From the NCBI GenBank assembly GCA_910585635.1, contig CAJUFE010000003.1, forward strand, positions 103,824 to 167,823: a stretch of 64,000 bases of DNA, read 5' to 3'. Positions 30,017-39,400 of this stretch are shown here, piece by piece; the stretch's first letter is position 1; the number at the start of each line of letters is the position of its first letter. Source of the DNA: an uncultured Lachnospiraceae bacterium (GTDB lineage Bacteria > Bacillota > Clostridia > Lachnospirales > Lachnospiraceae). Both the position numbers and the translations under genes were made by a program. The notes under the pieces were generated by a model, which worked only from the letters and a program-made list of their open reading frames with translations, ran no database searches and had not been told where the DNA came from.

Positions 30017-32029
30017 ATGTTATATCCAAGAGCAAATGAGATCCGTTCGGTGTGGGAGCTGTCCGGGGTATGGGACTTCCAGTTGGGCGATGAGAGAGAA
30101 CCGGGGGAGCATTGCGGCGCTTTCTCCGCGATGGAGAAGATCGCGGTGCCGGCTTCCTATAATGACCAGATGGAAGATCCGGCCTACAGAGGACATTATG
30201 GCTGGGTCTATTACCGGAGGCATTTTATGGTGCCGGCCTGCCTTGAGGGGCAGCGGCGCGTGCTGCGGTTTGATGCCGTGGCCCATCAGGCCAAGGTCTA
30301 CATAAACGGCAGCCTGGTGACAGAGCATAAAGGGGGCTTCCTCCCCTTTGAGGTGGAGATCACGGACCTGGTGCCGGCAGGCACGGGCGCAGAGCTGGTG
30401 GTGGCGGCAGATGACCGGGTGAGCCACAGCACCCTGCCGGTGGGAAATGAAGGGAGCACGGCGTTTTTCGGGTCGGATAATCCGGGCGTGCCAAGCGTAG
30501 AGGCGGCCAAGCGGTGGAGGCGGCACCAGAACCTGCCGAATTTTGACTTTTTTAACTATACGGGGATCAACCGTCCGGTGCGGCTGTACACCACGCCTAA
30601 GGCCTACATCGAGGATATCACCCTGGTGCCGGACATCGACGGGACCACAGGGCTGGTCCATTATAAGGTGGCTATAGCTGGGGATACAGCCAGAGATATG
30701 TCCGGAGCCGGGAACGGGGCAGCCAGAGATATGGCCAGAGCCGGGGACGGGGCAGCCAGAGCTACGGCCGGAGCCGGGGACGGGGCAGCCAGAGATATGT
30801 CCGGAGCCGGGGACGGGGCAGCCAGAAATACGGCCGGAGCCGGGGACGGGGCAGCCAGAGATATGGCCGGAGTCGGAGCCGGGATGTCTGCGGACGAGGC
30901 TGTGAGGATCCAGATCCTGGACCAGGAGGGACATGTCGTGGCAGAAGGAGAAGGGGCCTGCGGAAGGCTGACTATACCCGATGCCAGGCTCTGGTGGCCC
31001 TGGCCGGGAGAGCCCTACCTGTATACCGCTTTTGTGACCTATGGCAAGGACCGTTACAGGCAAGCCTTTGGGATCCGCACGGTGAAGGTGGAGGGGACAG
31101 ACTTTTTGATCAATGGGAAGCCCTTCTATTTCAAAGGCTTTGGAAAGCATGAGGATTCGCCTTTCCACGGGCGGGGACTGGATCTGTGCCTTGACGTGAA
31201 GGACGTCCATCTGATGCATTGGCTCCAGGCCAACTCCTTCCGTACCAGCCATTATCCTTATGCAGAGGAGATGTACGATCTCTGCGACCAGGAGGGGATC
31301 GTGGTCATCGACGAGACGCCGGCCGTGGGGATCAACGGGGCGGGGATGGAGGATCCCTATCAGTATCCGCTTAAAGCACATCATGAGCAGGTGCTGCGGG
31401 AGATGATCGCCCGGGACAAGAACCACCCCTGTGTGGTCATGTGGTCTATGGGGAATGAGCCGGATACCGAGCATTTCCCCCAGGCGGCCCTGGCCTATTG
31501 GACCTCCCTGTACCATCTGACCCACAAGCTGGATCCGGCAGGGCGGCCGGTGACCTTTGTCTGCTGCCAGAACGACTATGAGAAGGACCTGGTGACCCGC
31601 ACCATGGACGTGGTCTGCATCAACCGCTATTACGGCTGGTATAACCTGTCCGGGGATCTGGACGCGGCCTGCTATGCCCTGGAGCAGGAGCTGGATTTCT
31701 GGGAGCGGCAGGGCAAGCCGGTGATGCTGACGGAATATGGCGCCGATGCCATCCCCGGGGTCCATCAGTGTGTCCCGGAGATGTTCAGCGAAGAATACCA
31801 GATGGAGTTTTATAAAAGGCAGAACGCCTGCCTGGACGGGCGGCCCTTTATCGTGGGCGAGCAGGTGTGGAATTTCGCCGATTTCGCCACGGTCCAGGGC
31901 TGCATGCGGGCAGACGGCAATAAAAAGGGCCTCCTGACCCGGGACCGCAGGCCGAAGCTGGCCGCCCATTACTTCCGGCAGCGGTGGGGCCAGATCCCCT
32001 GCTTTGGCTATAAGAGCGACCGGACGTAG
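30017..32029 (+). CDS. uidA: Beta-glucuronidase, GH2 family
   Basis: This 670-residue enzyme removes terminal beta-glucuronic acid. It has the jelly-roll domain (to about 190), an Ig-like domain and the TIM barrel. The acid/base is Glu481 in MGNEP and the nucleophile Glu573 in TEYGAD. Asn635 and Lys637 in GNKKG form the NxK motif that binds the carboxylate in glucuronidases and separates them from galactosidases. No signal peptide is present. Six 11-residue alanine-glycine repeats are inserted in the Ig-like domain (residues 224-289). Its 3' end overlaps the response regulator gene by 22 bp. Confidence 0.9.
   Translation: MLYPRANEIRSVWELSGVWDFQLGDEREPGEHCGAFSAMEKIAVPASYNDQMEDPAYRGHYGWVYYRRHFMVPACLEGQRRVLRFDAVAHQAKVYINGSLVTEHKGGFLPFEVEITDLVPAGTGAELVVAADDRVSHSTLPVGNEGSTAFFGSDNPGVPSVEAAKRWRRHQNLPNFDFFNYTGINRPVRLYTTPKAYIEDITLVPDIDGTTGLVHYKVAIAGDTARDMSGAGNGAARDMARAGDGAARATAGAGDGAARDMSGAGDGAARNTAGAGDGAARDMAGVGAGMSADEAVRIQILDQEGHVVAEGEGACGRLTIPDARLWWPWPGEPYLYTAFVTYGKDRYRQAFGIRTVKVEGTDFLINGKPFYFKGFGKHEDSPFHGRGLDLCLDVKDVHLMHWLQANSFRTSHYPYAEEMYDLCDQEGIVVIDETPAVGINGAGMEDPYQYPLKAHHEQVLREMIARDKNHPCVVMWSMGNEPDTEHFPQAALAYWTSLYHLTHKLDPAGRPVTFVCCQNDYEKDLVTRTMDVVCINRYYGWYNLSGDLDAACYALEQELDFWERQGKPVMLTEYGADAIPGVHQCVPEMFSEEYQMEFYKRQNACLDGRPFIVGEQVWNFADFATVQGCMRADGNKKGLLTRDRRPKLAAHYFRQRWGQIPCFGYKSDRT
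30688..30885 (+). repeat. Six 33-bp coding repeats in the glucuronidase
   Basis: Six units of 33 bp run from 30688 to 30885, each encoding a version of ARDMSGAGDGA. They lie between VHYKVAIAGD and VRIQILDQEG, which would be adjoining strands of the GH2 Ig-like domain. Confidence 0.92.
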
Positions 32030-33606
32030 TCCCTGGGGGACACCCCCTCCACCTTTTTAAAGACCTTGCTGAAGTAAAAGGCGCTTTCAAAGCCCAGCTG
32101 TTCCGCCACCTCATAGATCTTCCGGTCCTTTTCCAGAAGGAGTACCTTGGCCCGGGAGATCTTTTTTTGGGTGATGTACTCGGAGAAGCCGATCTGGCAG
32201 CTTTTCTTAAAAAGGGCGCTGAGATAATTCGGGCTCAAGCCAAAGACGGCGGCCACCTCGTTTAAGGTCAGCCGTTCCTCAATGTGGCTGTTGATGTATT
32301 TCTGTACGTTGGCGACCACATGGTTCTTGTAGGTCTTGCGCCGGTTCTTCAAGATGCCGCAGAGGCCGTCCCGCAGGGTGTTGAGCCAGCGGGTGACCGC
32401 CACCACATCCTTTTGCTTATAGAGGGAGCGGTAGCCCTCCGGGTAGGCGCAGAAGATCTCCTGGAGGGAGGCTTCGCCGTCCGGGAGCAGGGACAGGGCC
32501 AGATAGAGGATGTTGCAGGCGCCGTCCAATGCCTGGAGGGGGCGCTGGGGATTGGCCGTGAACAGCTCGCCGATCTCGGTCAGGGTGCTGTAGAGGGCAT
32601 CGGTGTCAAATTCCTCAAAGGCCCGGGTCAGGGCGTTCTTGAACAGCGCGATGTTAAAGGCGCTCCGGCAGGCGCTCTCATTGACCCGGGAGAACAGGGC
32701 CACCGGAGCCTGGCGCTGGGCTAAGTTAAAGGCCTGGCGGGCCTCCTGGTAGGAGGCGCTGATCTTCATGGGCTCGTCGGCCATATTGCCGATCCCCACG
32801 GTCAGCCAGACATTAAAATAATTATGGACCATGGAGCAGGTGCTCTCCCAGGCTCTGCGGATCGTGCTCATCTCCATCTGCTGCATGGTGGAGAAATGGT
32901 AGATGACGGCGAAGTGGATCTTGTCCAGGGAGATCACATAGCAGGGGAGCTGCTTGCCAAGGAGCTCCTGGATCATCTGCAGGCTGCTGGAATACAGGTT
33001 CGCCTGTCGGGCGCTGTCCATCTGCGCCGCGGTATCGCTGTGGATCTCCCCGTGGGAGGCCAGATAGCAGCTGTCGGAAAAGTCCAGCTTTAAGTCCCTG
33101 GCCTGGATCTTGAACTGCTCCTGGCTGTCAAAGAGGTTGTGCAAGAGCCGCATAAAGAATTTGTCCCGGTAGCTCTGCAGCATGGGCCCATGGTCTGCCT
33201 GCCGGTAAGCCTGGCTGGCCTTCAGCTCGTCTAAGCGCCCCATGGCCTTGTGGATGGATCCGGCCAGGGTCTGTTCATCCAGCTCCAGCTTGATCAGATA
33301 ATCGATCGCCTGATAAGAGAGGGCTTCCTTGATCAGGGGGAATTCTTCATAGCTGGTGAGGATGATGAACAGGGGGATCGAGCCGAACTCCTCTCTGCAG
33401 GTCTTAGCTAAGGTCAGGCCGTTCATGATGGGCATCTTGATATCGGTGATCACGATCTGGGGGGAATGGGTCCGGATCATCTCCAGGGCCGCCTGGCCGT
33501 TGGAGGCGACCCCGCATATCTCGATGCCAAACTCCTCCCATTTCAGCATGGAACGGATGCCGATCTGTACTAAAGGCTCATCATCTGCGATCAATAGTTT
33601 TATCAT
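32008..33606 (-). CDS. AraC-type response regulator
   Basis: This 532-residue regulator has an N-terminal receiver domain (Asp55 as phospho-acceptor in ITDIKMP, acidic pocket at residues 8-9), a long middle region, and a C-terminal AraC helix-turn-helix pair from about 430 (HIEERLTLNEVAAVFGLSP and YEVAEQLGFESAFYFSKVFK). It is the YesN type that pairs with YesM kinases. The kinase gene lies directly upstream. It probably activates the glucuronidase and ABC importer genes. Confidence 0.93.
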   Translation of the reverse strand: MIKLLIADDEPLVQIGIRSMLKWEEFGIEICGVASNGQAALEMIRTHSPQIVITDIKMPIMNGLTLAKTCREEFGSIPLFIILTSYEEFPLIKEALSYQAIDYLIKLELDEQTLAGSIHKAMGRLDELKASQAYRQADHGPMLQSYRDKFFMRLLHNLFDSQEQFKIQARDLKLDFSDSCYLASHGEIHSDTAAQMDSARQANLYSSSLQMIQELLGKQLPCYVISLDKIHFAVIYHFSTMQQMEMSTIRRAWESTCSMVHNYFNVWLTVGIGNMADEPMKISASYQEARQAFNLAQRQAPVALFSRVNESACRSAFNIALFKNALTRAFEEFDTDALYSTLTEIGELFTANPQRPLQALDGACNILYLALSLLPDGEASLQEIFCAYPEGYRSLYKQKDVVAVTRWLNTLRDGLCGILKNRRKTYKNHVVANVQKYINSHIEERLTLNEVAAVFGLSPNYLSALFKKSCQIGFSEYITQKKISRAKVLLLEKDRKIYEVAEQLGFESAFYFSKVFKKVEGVSPRDYVRSLL

Positions 33607-33660
33607 CTTCTCTCATCTCCCTGTTCTCTGGCTCTGCCCTGCCAGCCGGCGCGGCCCGGC

Positions 33661-33759
33661 CTCTATCAGGTCGCGGTGTGTGCTACCGGCCTCTATCAGG
33701 TCGCGATGTGCGCTGCCGGCCTCTATCAGGTCGTGGTGTGCGCTGCCGGCCTCTATCAG
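33661..33759. repeat. 30-bp tandem repeats between kinase and regulator genes
   Basis: Units at 33661-33690, 33691-33720 and 33721-33750 with a partial fourth share CTCTATCAGGTCGCGG and GTGCGCTGCCGGC. They fill most of the 171-bp gap between the two-component genes. Confidence 0.9.
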
Positions 33760-33777
33760 CGTAGCGCTATACAGCTT

Positions 33778-35619
33778 TTATGGGGCGGTCCTATAGGGCA
33801 GGGCGATCTGCATGGTGGTGTATTCCCCCAGAAGGCTCTCGATGGTGATCCCATAGCCGTCCCCAAAGTCGTATCGTATCCGCCGGTCCACATTGCTGAT
33901 CCCTACATGGCGGAAAAGGTCGTTAGTGGAGGGCTCCTTCCCGTCCAGCACCTGCCGGATCTGCTCCGGGCTCATCCCCACTCCGTTATCGGTGACTGAG
34001 ATCTTCAGGCATTTGCCGCTGTCCGCAGCCTCCTCCGCCCATACCTTGATCAAGATCTGGCCCACGCAGCCCTTTGGCTCGATCCCGTGGAACATGGCGT
34101 TCTCGATGATGGGCTGCAGGGTGAAGCGATGGACCAGGCAGGTATAGAGATCCTCTGAGGCGATCTGCTGGTCCATAGAGATATTGCCGCCGTAGCGGTA
34201 TTGCTGGATCAGGAAATAATCCATGGTCAGTTCCAGCTCATCCTTTAAGGGGATCATGGCGGAGGTCCCCTTGGAGACGTTTTTCATCAGCCTGGCCAGG
34301 GCCGTGGTCATCTCCGCGATACCGGCGGCGTTCTGGATGGTGGCCATCCATTTGATCGAATTTAGGGTATTGTAGAGGAAATGGGGGTTGATCTGGCTCT
34401 GCAGGATCTGATATTCCAGATCTTTTTTCTGCTTTTCATCGGCCACCCGCTTTTCCAGCAGTGTGGAGACATCTTCTGCCATCCGGTTGATCCCGCGGCC
34501 GATGCTGCCGAACTCATCCTTCCACTCGATCGAGGGGGCCGGGGCGAAATCACCCTCGGCGATGGCGGCCAGCTTATCCAGCAGACGGTCGATGGGGCGG
34601 TTGATCATCCGGTCCAGGGACCGATAGAGGATGAGCCCCAGCAGGAGGATGGCGCAGAGTGTACCTGCGATGATCCACAGATAGAGGCCGCTCTGCTGGT
34701 CATAGGCCTGTTCGGAGAGCACCAGGGACAGGGACCAGCTGTCCCATAAGGAGCAGGTGAGCAGATATCGTTTCTGCCCGTCCTCGGTCCGGATCTTGTA
34801 GGCCCCACTTTCCGGGTTAAAGACCTGACCGCTGATATCGGACAGGATCTGGTATGGAAAAGGTGTCTCCACCAGCTGCCCGTCGGTGAAGTGGTAGGCA
34901 TGTCCGCCGATGTGCAGATAGAGGCTGGCGTCTGCCTCCAGGGGAAGAGTCTCCAGATAGTCCAGGAAGACCCGGCCAGAGACGGCTAAGTAGCTCCATC
35001 CGATCACCTGGGAGCCGTAAAGGCTGGGGATGGGGCGGACGATGGGAAGGATAGGAGCGCTCCCGGGGGAGAACGGGTCTTCCATCAGGCCGTCCCACTG
35101 CAGGGTGGGCGCTTCCAGCAGCCTGCGGATCTGGTCGGACTGGTACAGCTGGTCGGCGGCCGCGGAGGTATTGCTGGAGACGGTATCGGAGATCTGCATA
35201 TAGTTTTTCCGGTTCACCGGCGAGATCACCACCCGGGTGATGTGGTCGGAGGCATGGGTGTTATAGTATTCTTCCTTCAGGCGTTCGTAGGTGGTGGACG
35301 CGGTGATCCGCAGGGGAGCGTTCTTGGAGGAGATCGGAGGCATGCCCTCCTGGTCCTTAAAAGCCTCCAGATACCGTCCGATATCGGCGCTGGTGCAGCA
35401 CCACTGTTCGAAGGAAAGGATATTTTCCATGTGGGCAGAGATATTGTTGGAGGCCACCTGCAGGTTATATTCTGCGGAACGGAGCTGGTTCTTCCTTAAA
35501 AAAGACTGGAAGACCAGGAAGCAGACCGAGACCGTGATGGTGGCGATCGTAACGGTGACGATGGCTGTGCTGAGCAGGATCTTGCCGCGTATGGTCCCTG
35601 GCAGAGCATTCTTTGACAT
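33778..35619 (-). CDS. YesM-type sensor histidine kinase
   Basis: This 613-residue membrane kinase has TM1 (about 14-36), an extracellular sensor region of about 260 residues, TM2 near 300, a HAMP linker, and a HisK_YesM domain with the phospho-acceptor His413 in NPHFLYNTLNSIK. The ATP-binding part has LQPIIENAMFHGIE and DNGVGM. It starts the kinase-regulator operon from a promoter divergent to the importer operon, and probably senses extracellular glycan fragments. Confidence 0.93.
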   Translation of the reverse strand: MSKNALPGTIRGKILLSTAIVTVTIATITVSVCFLVFQSFLRKNQLRSAEYNLQVASNNISAHMENILSFEQWCCTSADIGRYLEAFKDQEGMPPISSKNAPLRITASTTYERLKEEYYNTHASDHITRVVISPVNRKNYMQISDTVSSNTSAAADQLYQSDQIRRLLEAPTLQWDGLMEDPFSPGSAPILPIVRPIPSLYGSQVIGWSYLAVSGRVFLDYLETLPLEADASLYLHIGGHAYHFTDGQLVETPFPYQILSDISGQVFNPESGAYKIRTEDGQKRYLLTCSLWDSWSLSLVLSEQAYDQQSGLYLWIIAGTLCAILLLGLILYRSLDRMINRPIDRLLDKLAAIAEGDFAPAPSIEWKDEFGSIGRGINRMAEDVSTLLEKRVADEKQKKDLEYQILQSQINPHFLYNTLNSIKWMATIQNAAGIAEMTTALARLMKNVSKGTSAMIPLKDELELTMDYFLIQQYRYGGNISMDQQIASEDLYTCLVHRFTLQPIIENAMFHGIEPKGCVGQILIKVWAEEAADSGKCLKISVTDNGVGMSPEQIRQVLDGKEPSTNDLFRHVGISNVDRRIRYDFGDGYGITIESLLGEYTTMQIALPYRTAP

Positions 35620-35698
35620 GGGGAGATCTCCTTGCTGTTCATCGACCTGGTATCAAAGGGGTCAAAAACCTTTTGCCCCCAACATCTTATCATTAGTA

Positions 35699-35727
35699 AT
35701 CATATGCTTTTTGTGCGGTCTTGTCAA
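35699..35727 (-). promoter_or_regulatory. Promoter of the two-component operon
   Basis: On the minus strand TTGACA (35722-35727) and TATGAT (35699-35704) are 17 bp apart. Confidence 0.8.
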
Positions 35728-35742
35728 ATGAATACAATCGTG

Positions 35743-35845
35743 GAAAAGTACTGGTCTTGAGAAAAAAATACATGATGGCAGGAGAGAAAATTGAAGCTTT
35801 TTTTGAAGATATTCTATTCAGGGACCGGCGGGATATTGCTATAAT
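35743..35845 (+). promoter_or_regulatory. Promoter and shared motif before the sugar-binding protein
   Basis: TATAAT (35840-35845) has a poor -35 (TTCAGG, 35817-35822). GAAAAGTA (35743-35750), CTTG (35756-35759) and AAAATACATG (35765-35774) repeat the elements found before the glucuronidase gene. The block lies between the two divergent promoters. Confidence 0.55.
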
Positions 35846-35905
35846 AGCACCAGCACAAAACGGTAAGCAACGTGCATGAGCAGAGGAAAAAGGAGGAAGA
35901 CAGTG

Positions 35906-37282
35906 ATGAAAAAAATGCGTTTAGCCAGTCTTGCGCTGGCAGTGGTCATGGCCGGGAGCCTGGCAGGCTGCGGCGGGGGAGGCACCACGGCGGAAACCAC
36001 AGGAGCGGCCGATACCCAGGCCGACACCCAGGCAGCAGGAGCCGGGACAGAGGCGACCACGGCAGCAGAGACAGTAGTGGCGGCAGAAGGACAGACTGTT
36101 TTAAAGTGGTCGATCTGGGATAAGGACCTGACCACCTACTATAAGCCGCTGATCGAGGCTTTTGAAGCGGCGAACCCGGACCTGAAGATCGAGATGGTGG
36201 ACCTGGGCAGCTCCGATTACCAGACCGTACTGGGGACCCAGCTGACCGGCTCCGGCTCGGATTTCGATATCGTGACGATCAAGGATGTGCCGGGCTACAC
36301 CACCCTGGTGAACAAAGGGGTGCTGGAGCCTTTAGATGAGCTGATCGCCCGGGACGGGGTGGATCTGGAGGCCTTCAAGGGCATCACGGACCAGATCGCG
36401 GTGGACGGCAAGCTCTACGAGCTGCCCTTCCGCAGTGATTTCTGGGTACTGTACTATAATAAAGACGTGTTTGACGCAGCCCAGGTGGACTATCCCACTA
36501 ATGATATGACCTTCGACCAGTACGACGCCCTGGCCAGGAGCCTGACCGTGGACACCCCAGGGCAGGAGGTATATGGCGCCCACTATCACACCTGGAGGAG
36601 CGCGGTGCAGCTCTTCGGTATCCTGGACGGCAAGAATACGATCCTGGACGGGAGCTATGGGTTCTTACAGCCTTACTATGAGATGATCTTGAGCCAGCAG
36701 GAGGATGGGGTATGCCAGGATTATGCGACCTTGAAGACCTCCAACCTCCATTACTCCGGTGCGTTCTCCCAGGGGAACGTGGCCATGATGAACATGGGTA
36801 CCTGGTTCATCTCCACCCTGATCGATAAGGTGGCATCGGGCGAATATACAGACTGCGCCAACTGGGGCATCGTGAAATATCCCCATGCCGAGGGCGTGGA
36901 GCCTGGTTCTACCCTGGCCACCATCACGGCGCTCTCTATCCCCACCAGCGCTCCCCACAAGGAGGAGGCCTGGAAGTTCGTACAGTTCGTGTGCGGCGAG
37001 GAGGGTGCGAAGATCGTGGCGGATACCGGAAGCATCCCGGCGCTCATGACCGATGATATCGCTTCCACCATCTCTTCCATGGAGGGCTTCCCCCAGGATG
37101 AGGCCAGCAAAGAGGCGCTGCAGACGGCAAACCTGTATCTGGAGATGCCGGTGAGCAACAAGAGCTCGGAGATCGAGACCGTGTTAAATGAGGCCCATGA
37201 TAATATCATGACGGGGAATTCTACTGTAGAGGAAGGGATCGCCTATATGGACGATCAGGTCAGCCAGATCCTGACACAGTGA
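35906..37282 (+). CDS. ABC sugar-binding lipoprotein
   Basis: This is an extracytoplasmic solute-binding protein of family 1 (458 residues from ATG 35906, with AGGAGG upstream). The signal peptide ends in the lipobox LAGC with Cys22 as the lipidated residue, followed by an alanine/threonine-rich linker to about 62. The binding domain follows (LKWSIWDKDLTTYYKPLIEAFE ... VLYYNKDVFDAAQVDYP). It would deliver oligosaccharides to the two permeases downstream. Confidence 0.93.
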   Translation: MKKMRLASLALAVVMAGSLAGCGGGGTTAETTGAADTQADTQAAGAGTEATTAAETVVAAEGQTVLKWSIWDKDLTTYYKPLIEAFEAANPDLKIEMVDLGSSDYQTVLGTQLTGSGSDFDIVTIKDVPGYTTLVNKGVLEPLDELIARDGVDLEAFKGITDQIAVDGKLYELPFRSDFWVLYYNKDVFDAAQVDYPTNDMTFDQYDALARSLTVDTPGQEVYGAHYHTWRSAVQLFGILDGKNTILDGSYGFLQPYYEMILSQQEDGVCQDYATLKTSNLHYSGAFSQGNVAMMNMGTWFISTLIDKVASGEYTDCANWGIVKYPHAEGVEPGSTLATITALSIPTSAPHKEEAWKFVQFVCGEEGAKIVADTGSIPALMTDDIASTISSMEGFPQDEASKEALQTANLYLEMPVSNKSSEIETVLNEAHDNIMTGNSTVEEGIAYMDDQVSQILTQ

Positions 37283-37352
37283 CCCCAGGTCTGCGCTGCA
37301 GACACCATCATAGAGCAGTGATCTTTTAAAGCAGTGATAACCGATCATCCAG

Positions 37353-37408
37353 GGGCTGCTGCGGGCGGCAAAGATCCCGGCGTGGGACCTGCCATCCTGC
37401 GGCAGCCC
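37353..37408 (+). terminator. Attenuating hairpin after the binding-protein gene
   Basis: GGGCTGCTGC (37353-37362) pairs with GCGGCAGCCC (37399-37408) with one mismatch, then TTGTTTT. Partial termination here would give more binding protein than permease, a common pattern in such operons. Confidence 0.6.
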
Positions 37409-37476
37409 TTGTTTTACTTAGAGTATCCGGCAAAGCGCGGCTGCGGCGCGCAGCCGGGTCCAGAAAGGCAGGTAGT

Positions 37477-38550
37477 ATGGGAAATATAGAGCAGGCAGCC
37501 TCGGCCCAGATGCAGGAAAAGCTATCGGCACTGGAGCAGCGTCTGGAAGAGCTGCAAAAAAGGGCAGAGGCGGAGACAGATGATAAAAAGCGGCTCAAGC
37601 TGGGCGCGCAGATGGATAAGACCCGGGATAAGATCCGCCAGACGAAGACCGGCGAGCGGTTCAGCCGCCAGACCAAAAGGGACCTGGTGGCCTATTCCTT
37701 TATCGCGCCGAATTTTATCGGGTTCGCGGTCTTTACATTAGGACCGGTGCTGTTCGCCTTTGTCCTGGCATTTTTAAACTGGGACGGCAATAACGCCATG
37801 CGGTTCGTGGGGCTGGAAAATTTCATGATGATGTTCGGGAACCAGCGTTTTCTGGCTTCCTTAAAGAATACGGTGGTCTATTGTGTGGCCACAGTGCCGC
37901 TGACCATGGCGGTAGCCTTAGGGTTAGCGGTCCTTTTGAACCAGAAGATCAAAGGGCGGAACTTTTTCAGGACCGTCAGCTTCTTCCCCTATGTGGCTTC
38001 CTTAGTGGCGGTGGCCGCCGTGTGGAACATGCTGTTCTCCCCGGCTAAGAGCGGACCGATCAACATGCTCCTCTACAACCTGGGTGTGGCGGCTAAGAGC
38101 CTGCCCAAATGGTCGGCAGATAAGGATTGGGTCATGTTCACGGTGGTGCTGTTCTCTGTTTGGAAGAACATGGGCTACTACATGGTCATCTATCTGGCCG
38201 GTCTCCAGGGGATCAACGCGGAGCTCTATGAGGCCTGCAGCCTAGACGGAGCCAATACCTGGCAGCGCTTCCGCTATATCACCTGGCCCCAGCTGCAGCC
38301 CACCACCTTTTTCGTGACGATCATCCTGACCATCAACTGCTTCAAGGTCTACGATATCGTGTACATGCTGGCAGGCGGCAGCAGCGGTGTGCTGAACGAA
38401 TCAGCCATCGTGCTGGTGTACCATATCTACGAAGAGGCTTTCCGTAACTGGAACTTAGGCTATGCCAGTGCCGTGGCCATGATCTTGTTCCTGATCGTCC
38501 TGGCCATCACCCTGGTACAGTTCTATGGGGACAAGAAGCGAGCAAGTTAA
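37477..38550 (+). CDS. ABC sugar permease, MalF type
   Basis: This 357-residue permease has six membrane spans and the EAA loop EACSLDGANTWQRFRYITWP (about residues 249-268) that contacts the ATPase. The N-terminal 65 residues are an unusual charged coiled coil (QEKLSALEQRLEELQKRAEA) not needed for transport in relatives. The partner permease follows after 13 bp. No ATPase gene is in the operon, so a shared MsmX-type ATPase is likely. Confidence 0.92.
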   Translation: MGNIEQAASAQMQEKLSALEQRLEELQKRAEAETDDKKRLKLGAQMDKTRDKIRQTKTGERFSRQTKRDLVAYSFIAPNFIGFAVFTLGPVLFAFVLAFLNWDGNNAMRFVGLENFMMMFGNQRFLASLKNTVVYCVATVPLTMAVALGLAVLLNQKIKGRNFFRTVSFFPYVASLVAVAAVWNMLFSPAKSGPINMLLYNLGVAAKSLPKWSADKDWVMFTVVLFSVWKNMGYYMVIYLAGLQGINAELYEACSLDGANTWQRFRYITWPQLQPTTFFVTIILTINCFKVYDIVYMLAGGSSGVLNESAIVLVYHIYEEAFRNWNLGYASAVAMILFLIVLAITLVQFYGDKKRAS

Positions 38551-38563
38551 GGAGGATCCGGAT

Positions 38564-39400
38564 ATGAAGATCAAAAATACAAAAACAAGGACCATGCGGG
38601 TGATCCTCTATATCGTCCTGATCGCCCTGGCCCTGGTGATGCTGGTGCCATTTGCCTGGATGCTGTCGGCTTCCTTTAAGCTGGATAAGGATGTGTTCGT
38701 GTTCCCGATCCAGTGGATCCCCGCGAACCCCAGATGGCAGAACTATGTGGATATCTGGAACAAGATCCCCCTGTCCAAGTTCGTATTGAACACGGCTAAG
38801 CTGACGGTGATCGTCACCTTTTTGCAGCTGCTCACCAGCAGCTTTGCCGCCTACGCCTTTGCCAAGCTGGATTTTAAGGGCAAGGACCTGCTCTTTCTGG
38901 CCTACATCGCCACGATCGCGGTACCCTGGCAGGTGTACATGGTCCCTCAGTTCATGATGATGCGTTCCATGGGGCTGGCGGATACCCATCTGGCGATCAT
39001 CTGCCTGCAGGCCTTTTCCGCCTTCGGCGTGTTCATGATGAAGCAGTTCTATGAGGGGATCCCCACCGAGCTGTGCGAGGCGGCCAGGATCGACGGGATG
39101 AACGAGTACCAGATCTGGTATAAGATCATGCTGCCTTTGTCAAAGCCGTCCCTGTCCACCCTGACGATCTTTACCTTTGTGAACACCTGGAATGACTTCT
39201 TAGGTCCCTTGATCTATCTGACCACAGAATCCAAGAAGACCCTGCAGCTGGGCCTTAGGATGTTCATCAGCCAGTTCGGATCGGAGTATGGCTTGATCAT
39301 GGCGGCCTCGGTGCTGAGCCTGATCCCGGTGTTGGTGGTGTTCTTGTCCCTGCAGAAGTACTTTGTGGAAGGGGTGGCTGCTTCTGGCGTGAAGGGCTAG
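38564..39400 (+). CDS. ABC sugar permease, MalG type
   Basis: This 278-residue partner permease starts at ATG 38564 (MKIKNTKTRTMRV) after AAGGAGG; a longer in-frame start overlapping the previous gene is rejected. Six spans are seen and the EAA loop is ELCEAARIDGMNEYQIWYKI. The C-terminal LQKYFVEGVAASGVKG is typical of carbohydrate-uptake-1 permeases. Confidence 0.94.
   Translation: MKIKNTKTRTMRVILYIVLIALALVMLVPFAWMLSASFKLDKDVFVFPIQWIPANPRWQNYVDIWNKIPLSKFVLNTAKLTVIVTFLQLLTSSFAAYAFAKLDFKGKDLLFLAYIATIAVPWQVYMVPQFMMMRSMGLADTHLAIICLQAFSAFGVFMMKQFYEGIPTELCEAARIDGMNEYQIWYKIMLPLSKPSLSTLTIFTFVNTWNDFLGPLIYLTTESKKTLQLGLRMFISQFGSEYGLIMAASVLSLIPVLVVFLSLQKYFVEGVAASGVKG

Noticed and set aside
30020..31969. 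A 649-codon open frame on the minus strand, antisense to the glucuronidase
   Set aside because: The plus-strand frame has full GH2 motifs. The antisense frame has no recognisable domain or ribosome site and arises from high G+C third positions plus the 33-bp repeats.
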